In this document: piece after piece, positions 57,261 to 64,000 of the stretch
Layout of the letters: each line of letters opens with the position of its first letter
Numbering within the stretch: position 1 is the first letter of the stretch
Assembly: GCA_003166955.1 (NCBI GenBank)
Contig: PMUI01000098.1
Location: 30,369 to 94,368 of the forward strand
DNA: 64,000 nucleotides
Origin: Acidobacterium sp.
GTDB lineage: Bacteria > Acidobacteriota > Terriglobia > Terriglobales > Acidobacteriaceae
Direction: 5' to 3'
The notes under the pieces: generated by a model
Databases searched by the model: none
The model's input: the letters and a program-made list of their open reading frames with translations, nothing else
What the model was told of the DNA's origin: nothing
Position numbers and translations under genes: made by a program

Positions 57261-59948
57261 GTGGACGAGATGAAGGATGGATGGATGCAGCAGGCGCTGC
57301 AACGGGTGCGGGCGTTCTTTCGCAAGGCGCCGCTGGATGAGGATCTGGATGCGGAGATGGCTTCGCATCTGGAGATGGCGGTTGAGGAAAACGTGCAACG
57401 CGGGATGACGCCGGAAGAGGCGAGGAGGCAGGCGATGGTGCGTTTTGGCGGGGTGCAGCAGGCGCGGGAGAAGCAGAGAGAGGCGCGGGGATTGCCGTTT
57501 CTGGATGTGCTGGGGCAGGACATGCGGTACACGTTTCGCACGCTGGGACGCGATGTGGGATTCACCGTAGTCGCGGTGTTGATTCTGGCGCTGGGGATCG
57601 GCGCCAACGTCGCGGTGTTCAGCGTGGTGAACACGATTCTGCTGCGGCCGCTGCCGTTCCACGACTCGCAGCAGCTGGTGTGGATCGCTCCGCCGCCGCA
57701 GAAGTGCGGCGTGTCGTGCGCGACGTATTCGTCGGATGCGTATGAGGAATTTGTCGGGCAGACGAAGTCGTATGACGGCGTGACCGGATACATGGCATTC
57801 ACCGGGCCGGATAATTACCGTCTGACTGGGCGGGGCGAGCCGGTGCCTGCGACGGGCATCGAGGTCATCTCCAACTTCTTCCAGGTTCTTGGTGTGCAGC
57901 CGCTGATGGGGCGCGTGTTCAGGCCGGAGGAGTCGCATGCGGGGGCGCATCCGGTGGCGTTGCTGGAGTACGCGTACTGGAAACGGCAGTTCGCCGGGAA
58001 CCCGGGAATCGTGGGGAAGGACATCGATCTGAACGGCGGGCCGGTGACGGTGATTGGCGTGCTGCCGCCGAGCTTCGATTTCGGCGCGTTTTTTTCTCCC
58101 GGGGAGCGCGTGGATCTGCTGGTGCCGCTCGATCTCGACAAGGAGAGGACGTGGGGCAACATCATCGCGATGACCGCGCGGATGAAGCCCGGCGTGACGC
58201 TGGGGCAGGCGCAGGCAGAGGCCAACGTCGTGGTGCCGAAGCTGTGCTGGAACATCAAGTATCCGCAGTCGTGCGGGTCGTATGCCGGCAAGGACGGCGG
58301 AATTCAATTGCGGACGCTGAAGGATTACGTGAGCGGGCGGCTGCGGCGATCGCTGATCGTGCTGTGGTCGGCGGTGGGGATGATCCTGCTGATTGCGTGC
58401 GTGAATCTCTCGAACCTGCTGCTGGCGCGGTCGGCGGCGCGGGGCAAGGAGTTCGCGATGCGGAGCGCGCTGGGTGCGAGTCGCGGACGCATGGTGCGGC
58501 AGTTGATGACGGAGAGCCTGATTCTGTCGGCAGCGGGCGCGGTACTGGGATTCGGCCTGGCGCGGGGGCTGGTGCTGTGGCTGGCGCATCAGGGATCGCT
58601 GGCGCTGCCGCTGCTGAGCACGCTGCACATCGATGGGCAGGCGCTGGGGTGGACGGTGCTGATTGCGGTGGTGGCCGCGGGGATTTTCGGGCTGATGCCG
58701 GGTTTGCGCATGGCGAGCGGCAACCTGATCGAATCGCTGAAGGATTCCGGGCACGGTTCGAGCGCGGGTCGCAGACATGAGAGCGTGCGTACCGCGTTGG
58801 TGATTATGGAAGTGGCGCTGGCCTGTGTGCTGCTGGTGGGCGCGGGGCTGTTGCTGCGGAGTTTTCTGAAAGTGCTGGACATCGATCTGGGGTTCCAGCC
58901 CGATCAGGCTGCGTCAATGCGCGTGGAGTATGACGACAGCGCGCCGACGGCAGAGGCCGGCGCGGCCAGGCTATCGCAGATCTTTCAGCAGGTGATCGCG
59001 CGGGTGAGCGCGCTGCCCGGCGTGGAAGCGGCGGGGATTGTGGACTACCTGCCGCTGGGGCCTAACCGCGCCTGGGGAGCGCCAGTGCCGCAGGGCAAGA
59101 CGTTTCCGGAAGGGTCGCTGCCGTCGCCGCTGGTATACGTGTGCTCGCCGGGGTATTTCCGCGCCATGGGGATGCGCGTGCACGGACGCGACTTTACGTG
59201 GGATGACAACCTGAAAAGCCAGGAGGTGGTGTTGATCAACGCAGCGGCGGCGCGAGTTTACTGGCCTGGCCAGGATGCCGTCGGCAAGGTGCTGGTGAGC
59301 GGCAACGAGCAACTGCACGTGATCGGCGTCGTCGACGATGTGCACGCGTCCAGCGTGGAAGCGGAGAAGGGCTGGCAGATCTACTACTCAACGCTGCAGA
59401 AGGGGCCGAACGATGCGCAGTTGGTGATTCGTAGCCGTGTAGCGCCGGCCTCGCTTGCCGGGAGCGTGCTGCGGACGCTGCGCGAGCTGAATCCGAACCA
59501 GCCGGCGGTGGAGTTCCAGCCGATTCGGACGATTGTCGATCGCGCGGTTTCACCGCGGAGGTTCTTCATGCTGCTGGTGGGGATTTTTGCCGGGCTGGGG
59601 CTGCTGCTCGCGTCACTGGGGATCTACGGTGTGATCGCGTACGGCGTGACGCGGCAGACGCAGGAGATCGGGATCCGGATGGCGCTGGGCGCGAGTCGCG
59701 GGCGCGTGCAGCGGGCGGTGCTGTGGAAGACGCTTTGGATGGTGCTGGTGGGGATTGGGGCGGGGACGGTGGCGTCATACGGCGCGGCGCGGATGATTCA
59801 GTCGCTGTTGTTTGGGACGGAGGCGACCGATCCGATGACGTATGCGGGGATGGTGGTGTTGCTGATTGCTATTGCGCTGCTGGCGGGTTATTTGCCGGCG
59901 CGGCGGGCTTCGCGGATTGATCCGTTGGCGGCGCTGAGGACGAACTGA
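57261..59948 (+). CDS. ADOP-type MacB/FtsX-like ABC permease
   Basis: An 895-residue inner-membrane protein of the acidobacterial duplicated-orphan-permease family. An N-terminal helical segment (AFFRKAPLDEDLDAEMASHL, MTPEEARRQAMVRFGG) precedes a MacB-PCD periplasmic domain (LALGIGANVAVFSVVNTILL) and two FtsX domains (~residues 380-500 and ~770-890, with IRMALGASRGRVQRAVL near the end). No ATPase gene is nearby, as is usual for ADOPs. Start options GTG 57261 and ATG 57270 differ by three residues. Function in transport is unproven; a PadR gene is linked. Confidence 0.88.
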   Translation: MDEMKDGWMQQALQRVRAFFRKAPLDEDLDAEMASHLEMAVEENVQRGMTPEEARRQAMVRFGGVQQAREKQREARGLPFLDVLGQDMRYTFRTLGRDVGFTVVAVLILALGIGANVAVFSVVNTILLRPLPFHDSQQLVWIAPPPQKCGVSCATYSSDAYEEFVGQTKSYDGVTGYMAFTGPDNYRLTGRGEPVPATGIEVISNFFQVLGVQPLMGRVFRPEESHAGAHPVALLEYAYWKRQFAGNPGIVGKDIDLNGGPVTVIGVLPPSFDFGAFFSPGERVDLLVPLDLDKERTWGNIIAMTARMKPGVTLGQAQAEANVVVPKLCWNIKYPQSCGSYAGKDGGIQLRTLKDYVSGRLRRSLIVLWSAVGMILLIACVNLSNLLLARSAARGKEFAMRSALGASRGRMVRQLMTESLILSAAGAVLGFGLARGLVLWLAHQGSLALPLLSTLHIDGQALGWTVLIAVVAAGIFGLMPGLRMASGNLIESLKDSGHGSSAGRRHESVRTALVIMEVALACVLLVGAGLLLRSFLKVLDIDLGFQPDQAASMRVEYDDSAPTAEAGAARLSQIFQQVIARVSALPGVEAAGIVDYLPLGPNRAWGAPVPQGKTFPEGSLPSPLVYVCSPGYFRAMGMRVHGRDFTWDDNLKSQEVVLINAAAARVYWPGQDAVGKVLVSGNEQLHVIGVVDDVHASSVEAEKGWQIYYSTLQKGPNDAQLVIRSRVAPASLAGSVLRTLRELNPNQPAVEFQPIRTIVDRAVSPRRFFMLLVGIFAGLGLLLASLGIYGVIAYGVTRQTQEIGIRMALGASRGRVQRAVLWKTLWMVLVGIGAGTVASYGAARMIQSLLFGTEATDPMTYAGMVVLLIAIALLAGYLPARRASRIDPLAALRTN

Positions 59949-59979
59949 ACTATAGCGTTCAGCGTTCAGAAAAACGCTG
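59949..59979. terminator. Heptamer-derived terminator hairpin between convergent ADOP genes
   Basis: Three 7-mers (ACTATAG, CGTTCAG, CGTTCAG) directly follow the first ADOP stop. Within them CAGCGTT (59960-59966) pairs with AACGCTG (59973-59979), a 7-bp hairpin with a 6-nt loop that could terminate both convergent ADOP transcripts. Confidence 0.5.
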
Positions 59980-59986
59980 GTCCCAG

Positions 59987-62578
59987 CTATTCCTGGCGGA
60001 GGACCTGGACGGGTTCGACGCGGGCGGCGCGCCAGGCTGGCAGCAGCGAGGCGACCGTCGCGACGAACAGAATCAGGATGACGACGCCGAGGTAGGTTGT
60101 GGGATCGAGCGGTGAGACTCCGTAGAGCATGTTGGCGACGAGGCGGCCGGTGACGAGCGAGAGCGCGATGCCGGCGAGGCAGCCAATGATAGTTACGCGC
60201 AGACCCTCCAGCAGAAACTGCGCGACGATGTGGCTGCGCGCGGCGCCGAGCGCGAGACGAACGCCAACTTCGCGCTGGCGCATGCGGCCGAGATAATTCA
60301 GCGTGCCGTAGAGTCCGATGCAGGCCAGGGCGACTGCGGTCGCGGCAAAGAGCGCGAGCAAAATGGTGCGCAGGCGATTGCCCGATGAAGCCGCGTCGAG
60401 GTGATCCTGCAGCGGCATGATGGCGTAGACGGAGCGGCCGGGCTCGAGCTGATGGATACGGTGGCGGATGGTGTCGGCCATGGCCGAGGGATCGCCGTGC
60501 GTGCGAACGAGGTAATTCGGGAAGGGATTCGGCGCGCTGAAACAGGAGTAGACCATGGGAACAGGCGCGGCGTTGAGCCCTTCTTCGCGAGCGTCGCCGA
60601 CGACGCCGCGGATCAGGCCGGCGGGTGTGAAGTCGTTGTAGGCTGCGGCGTCGAGGTGATGTCCGAGAGCGGGCGAGCCGCCGAGGTAGAGGTTCACAAA
60701 TCTGCGGTTGACGAGCAGATCCGGTGTGGTGGACCCCTCTTTGCAGCCCTCGCCCTGAAGCAGAGGAATGCTCATGGTGTCGAGATAGCCGGAGGAAACC
60801 CACCGATTATCGGCCAGGATTTTGCGGTTGGGATCGAGGCTGCCGTCGAGCTTGAATTCCATCTGATACATGCCGGGAATGCCGGGGAGCCAGCCGGCAG
60901 TGGTCGCGGCCTCGACGCCAGGCGTGGCGCGCAGAGCGTCGAGAGTGCGGTCGATGCGGCGGGTGAGGGCGCCCATATCGGCCGTTTCGCCCCAGGAGCC
61001 GCTGATCTGGAAGGTGAGAACGTGGGAGGGGTCGAAGCATGGCGAGACGCGTCCGAGTTGCTGGAGGCTGCGCAGCAATAATCCTGCGCCGGTGAGAAGT
61101 GTAACCGCCAATGTTACTTGTACTGCGACCAGAAACCACTGCATGGGGCTGCGACGGGATGCCTGCGTGCGGCTGCCCTGTGCGAGCGAGTGGGCGAGGT
61201 CGCGTCGAGTTCCGCGAATGGCGGGAAAGAGGCCACACAGGAGCGTGGTGAGGACAGCGCAGAGGAGGGAGTAGAGGACGATGGTCCAGTTGAGGGAAAT
61301 TTCTGTGGCGCGAGGGAGCGTGTTGGCGAGGAGATGAAAGCCGCGGGCGGCGGCTGCGGCGATGATAAGTCCGAGCAGCGAGCCGAGGAGAGCGAGGAAG
61401 GAGACTTCGGTGAGGAGTTGTCCGACGATGGCGCGGCGAGAAGCGCCGAGGGAGAAGCGGATGGAGATTTCGTGCTCGCGGTCGGCGGTGCGGGCCAGCA
61501 GCAGCGCGGCGATGTTGGAGCAGGCGATGAGCAGCAGCAGGGAAACCGATCCGTAGAGGAGCCAGAGGGAGTCGCGCACGTCGGCGACGATGATTTCCTT
61601 AAGAGGCGTGCTTTGGACCTGGAGGTCGGCGTCGGGTTTGGGGAATTGCCGGCCGAGGCGAGCCTGAACGGTGGCGAGGTCCGCCTGAGCCTGAGCGAGA
61701 TTGACGCCGGGTTTCATGCGGCCGATGACGGTGAACCAGGTGGAGTCGCGGCGCTGTGCGTAGGGCGCGTCGGGCGCGCTGGGCGCCCACAGTTCGATGT
61801 CGCGATTGGGAAAGGCGAAGGACGCGGGCATGACGCCGATGATGGAGCAGGAGAAGCTGCCGATGCGCAGCTTTTTGCCGATGGCCGCGGGGTCGCCGTG
61901 GAAGCGGCGTTGCCAGAATCCATAGCTGATGAGAACAGCGTCAGGACCGCCGAAGTGTTCTTCTTCCGCGGTAAAGTCGCGACCGACGAGGGGCGCGATC
62001 TGGAGGACGTAGAGAAAGCGCGGCGCGACCAGGGCTTCGCTGACTTTTTCAGGCAGCGCGCCTGAGGTTTCGGAGAGGTCGTCGGTGTAGTAGCCGCTGA
62101 TGCCCGAGAAGGTGGAGTTCATGCGGTTCCAGTCCTCGAGGCGGACGGGCGCGATAAAGCGGTTCGCGTCGCGGTTCCGAGTGTCGTGCTGATTGAGCTG
62201 AACCAGCTGATCGCCGCCGGGAAAGGGGAGCGGGCGCAGGACGACCGCGTCGATGGCGGAGAAGACGGCGCTGTTGGCGCCGATGCCGAGCGCGAGGGTA
62301 AGGATGACGGCCGCGGAAAACGAGGGTGAACGCCGGACGAAGCGCATCGCCGCGCGGCAGTTGAAGCCGAGGGTTTCCAGAAAGCGCGAGGTGTGGACTT
62401 CGCGCACCTGCTGTTTGATCTGTTCGCGGCCGCCAAATTCGAGGACGGCGCGGCGGCGGGCTTCCTGCGGGGAGAGTCCCTGGGTGATGCCGGCCTGGGT
62501 GAGTTGGTCAATGTGGAAGCCGATTTCGCGATCGAATTCAGGTTCGCGAGGCGAGCGATGGAAGGGGTTCCAGGACAT
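59987..62578 (-). CDS. ADOP-type MacB/FtsX-like ABC permease
   Basis: An 863-residue ADOP permease with the N-terminal helical block (REPEFDREIGFHIDQLTQAG, SPQEARRRAVLEFGG), MacB-PCD region (ILTLALGIGANSAVFSAI) and two FtsX units, the last containing VGVRLALGAARSHIVAQFLL. ATG 62578 shares its A with the final base of the PadR 2 stop codon. The frame open further upstream, to 63151, is a shadow of the PadR gene. It is convergent with the first ADOP gene. Confidence 0.88.
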   Translation of the reverse strand: MSWNPFHRSPREPEFDREIGFHIDQLTQAGITQGLSPQEARRRAVLEFGGREQIKQQVREVHTSRFLETLGFNCRAAMRFVRRSPSFSAAVILTLALGIGANSAVFSAIDAVVLRPLPFPGGDQLVQLNQHDTRNRDANRFIAPVRLEDWNRMNSTFSGISGYYTDDLSETSGALPEKVSEALVAPRFLYVLQIAPLVGRDFTAEEEHFGGPDAVLISYGFWQRRFHGDPAAIGKKLRIGSFSCSIIGVMPASFAFPNRDIELWAPSAPDAPYAQRRDSTWFTVIGRMKPGVNLAQAQADLATVQARLGRQFPKPDADLQVQSTPLKEIIVADVRDSLWLLYGSVSLLLLIACSNIAALLLARTADREHEISIRFSLGASRRAIVGQLLTEVSFLALLGSLLGLIIAAAAARGFHLLANTLPRATEISLNWTIVLYSLLCAVLTTLLCGLFPAIRGTRRDLAHSLAQGSRTQASRRSPMQWFLVAVQVTLAVTLLTGAGLLLRSLQQLGRVSPCFDPSHVLTFQISGSWGETADMGALTRRIDRTLDALRATPGVEAATTAGWLPGIPGMYQMEFKLDGSLDPNRKILADNRWVSSGYLDTMSIPLLQGEGCKEGSTTPDLLVNRRFVNLYLGGSPALGHHLDAAAYNDFTPAGLIRGVVGDAREEGLNAAPVPMVYSCFSAPNPFPNYLVRTHGDPSAMADTIRHRIHQLEPGRSVYAIMPLQDHLDAASSGNRLRTILLALFAATAVALACIGLYGTLNYLGRMRQREVGVRLALGAARSHIVAQFLLEGLRVTIIGCLAGIALSLVTGRLVANMLYGVSPLDPTTYLGVVILILFVATVASLLPAWRAARVEPVQVLRQE

Positions 62579-62925
62579 TACGCCTCCTGCTGTGCTGCGC
62601 CGAGGATGAGCTCGACAGCCTGGGAGAGGCGATTCCAGGAGGCTTCTTCCTGGGCGAGCTGACGGCGGCCTTTCGCGGAGAGCTTGTAGAACTTGGCTTC
62701 GCGGCCGTTCTCCGAGTCGCCCCACTCGGCACTGAGCCAGCCGCGCTTCTCCAGCCGATGGAGCGCGGGGTAGAGCGAGCCCTGCTGGACGTTCAGGACT
62801 TCTTTGGAGATTTGGCGGATGCGCTGCGAGATGCCATAGCCGTGGACAGGGCCGAGGGCGACGATTTTGAGGATGAGCATGTCGAGCGTGCCCTGCAGCA
62901 GGTCGGTCTTTTCGGTGGGGGCCAT
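62578..62925 (-). CDS. PadR-family transcriptional regulator 2
   Basis: A 115-residue PadR winged-helix regulator: TDLLQGTLDMLILKIVALGP, HGYGISQRIRQISKEVLNVQ, QGSLYPALHRLEKRGWLSAEW and REAKFYKLSAKGRRQLAQEE. ATG 62925 has GGAGAGAG about 6 nt upstream on the - strand; the 5-codon extension to 62940 is less likely. It is coupled to the downstream ADOP gene. Confidence 0.9.
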   Translation of the reverse strand: MAPTEKTDLLQGTLDMLILKIVALGPVHGYGISQRIRQISKEVLNVQQGSLYPALHRLEKRGWLSAEWGDSENGREAKFYKLSAKGRRQLAQEEASWNRLSQAVELILGAAQQEA

Positions 62926-62995
62926 TGGTTCTCTCTCCAAGACGTTCTACATATTGTGGGTGGGATAGGTAGATTGTCAAGGAGAGAGTGACGAA

Positions 62996-63065
62996 GAGGC
63001 AGGGAACAGGGAATAGTGAATAGGGAGTAGGCCACAGGCCACAGGGGCACCGGGCACCGGGCACC
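62996..63065 (+). repeat. Ten-unit perfect 7-bp-period array
   Basis: Ten contiguous 7-mers without a break in phase: GAGGCAG, GGAACAG, GGAATAG, TGAATAG, GGAGTAG, GCCACAG, GCCACAG, GGGCACC, GGGCACC, GGGCACC. Seven end in CAG or TAG; the TAGs at 63014, 63021 and 63028 cover all frames. It lies between the divergent PadR 2 and PadR 3 genes. Confidence 0.8.
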
Positions 63066-63166
63066 GGCAGATGCTTTTGCCGACATGAGGGATAGCCGTT
63101 CCTTCGCGCCGCGGTCCAGACTCGCCTCAAAATGAGACAGCAGTTCGTCACAAAGCCGTTGATTTT

Positions 63167-63176
63167 CTATGCATAG
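63167..63176. promoter_or_regulatory. Palindrome upstream of PadR 3, possible autoregulatory site
   Basis: CTATGCATAG is a perfect 10-bp palindrome 22 bp before the PadR 3 start, followed by further TAGTCTATG sequence that partly repeats the half-site. PadR repressors commonly bind such dyads over their own promoter; the assignment here rests on position and symmetry only. Confidence 0.4.
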
Positions 63177-63197
63177 ATAGTCTATGGTTCCGGCATC

Positions 63198-63539
63198 ATG
63201 GCGAATAAGCCGGAGTTGATGCCTGGAACCCTGGACATGCTGATCCTGCAGACGCTGAAGCGCGCGCCGCTGCACGGATATGGGATCGCGCAGTCGATCA
63301 GGCGCGTATCGGATGAGGTGCTGACGGTCGAAGAGGGATCGCTGTATCCGGCGCTGCAGCGGCTGTTGCTGCAGGGATGGGTGAAGGCGGAGTGGAAGAT
63401 GACGGAGACCAACCGGCGGGCGCGCTTCTACACGCTGACGGCCGCGGGCAAGAAACAGCTGGGGATTGAGCTGACGAAGTTCGAGCAAATGGTCGCCGCG
63501 ATCGGGCGCGTGTTGCGCGCCGCCGAGGAGGCAGGATGA
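63198..63539 (+). CDS. PadR-family transcriptional regulator 3
   Basis: A 113-residue PadR regulator (MANKPELMPGTLDMLILQTL, HGYGIAQSIRRVSDEVLTVE, EGSLYPALQRLLLQGWVKAEW, RRARFYTLTAAGKKQLG). It is closer in sequence to PadR 2 than to PadR 1. Its TGA overlaps the ATG of the following ADOP gene, so regulator and permease are translationally coupled. Confidence 0.9.
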   Translation: MANKPELMPGTLDMLILQTLKRAPLHGYGIAQSIRRVSDEVLTVEEGSLYPALQRLLLQGWVKAEWKMTETNRRARFYTLTAAGKKQLGIELTKFEQMVAAIGRVLRAAEEAG

Positions 63540-64000
63540 ACGCCATGGGCCGTTGGTGGAGAAAAGTGAAGCTGCTGTTCGGGCGCGAGACGTTTGCCGT
63601 TGACCTGGACGAAGAGATGGCGTTCCATCGCGAGCAGATGGCGAAGGAGCTCGAGGGCGAGGGTATGACGCCGGAGCAGGCGCGCGTTGCGGCGATGCGG
63701 CAGTTCGGGAACACCACGCGAATGCGGGAGCGGAGCCATGAGGTGGTGGGATTCCGCGCTGAGACGGTGGCGCAGGATATGCGGTTCGCGGTGCGGCAGC
63801 TGAGGAAGAATCCTGGATTCGCGGTGACGGCGATTCTGATGCTGGCGCTGGGGATCGGGACGAGCACGGCGATTTTCGGATTTGTGGATGCGGCGATGCT
63901 GGAGCCGCTGCCGTATACGCAACCGAACCGCGTGGTGGATGTGGCGGCGAGCACACCGGTTTTTCCGCGGGGGAATTTGTCGCGCGCAGATTTTGAAGAC
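63536..64000 (+). CDS. ADOP-type permease, N-terminal part (3' end outside window)
   Basis: The first 155 residues of a third ADOP permease are present and remain open at the right edge. They show the expected N-terminal helical block (FAVDLDEEMAFHREQMAKEL, MTPEQARVAAMRQFGN) and the first membrane segment with MLALGIGTSTAIFGFVDAAM. ATG 63536 lies inside the PadR 3 stop (ATGA). No frame disruption is seen in the part available. Confidence 0.88.
   Translation, partial: MNAMGRWWRKVKLLFGRETFAVDLDEEMAFHREQMAKELEGEGMTPEQARVAAMRQFGNTTRMRERSHEVVGFRAETVAQDMRFAVRQLRKNPGFAVTAILMLALGIGTSTAIFGFVDAAMLEPLPYTQPNRVVDVAASTPVFPRGNLSRADFED

Noticed and set aside
49635-63065. A CRISPR interpretation of the short periodic arrays
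   Set aside because: Units are 7 or 15 bp with no alternating repeat-spacer pattern, and no cas genes are present.

Overview
The window reads as a chromosomal segment of a soil-type acidobacterium (Acidobacteriaceae/Terriglobia-like). This is an inference from gene content. The evidence is: high-GC sequence; three PadR-regulator plus long 'duplicated orphan permease' (ADOP, MacB/FtsX-like) modules; a ~1,170-residue Oar-like TonB receptor with an N-terminal carboxypeptidase-regulatory domain; FG-GAP/VCBS proteins with ASPIC/UnbV tails; and many plant-polysaccharide enzymes. No rRNA, tRNA, insertion sequence, prophage block or CRISPR array was seen.

Layout. 1-464 is the 3' end of a secreted protein made of ~89-residue repeats, closed by a terminator. 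800-8419 is a tight eight-gene + strand unit: a NitT/TauT-type ABC importer with two paralogous permeases, a Tat-exported HMA (CxxC) protein, then an asparagine-synthetase-like ATP enzyme, a radical SAM enzyme with a C-terminal cysteine cluster, and a flavin halogenase-like oxidoreductase. It meets head-on a three-gene - strand operon (14587-8416): a giant TPR/FG-GAP lipoprotein, a CRTAC1/UnbV-like protein and an RnfD/UnbU-like membrane protein. I regard this 14-kb pair as the best candidate for an undescribed pathway. 14861-16121 holds two AhpD-like proteins.

16215-31886 is a pectin/rhamnogalacturonan and L-rhamnose utilisation locus: TonB receptor, two divergent GH28 enzymes, GH106 rhamnosidase, rhaI isomerase, aldolase/dehydrogenase fusion, rhaB kinase and rhaT symporter. 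Two TGGTNNGACCA boxes (FadR/GntR type) suggest common control. 31997-36402 has glgX and a GH3 beta-glucosidase split by a one-base frameshift.

36505-48707 is mostly housekeeping: gltX, a DUSP-like phosphatase, rsmD, an M50-like protein whose HExxH has become RExxR, rsmI, acnA, a divergent Nramp transporter with a small membrane partner, and purD. 48988-55694 has a small orphan protein, a secreted PQQ-type propeller protein and two overlapping receptor-type SpoIIE phosphatases. 55816-64000 has an AlkD-like protein and the three PadR/ADOP modules, the last cut by the window edge.

Intergenic DNA between 49.6 and 63.1 kb carries several short arrays with a strict 7-bp period and words ending in YAG, plus one 15-bp tandem array. 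These explain some gene ends and intergenic stretches that look otherwise meaningless.
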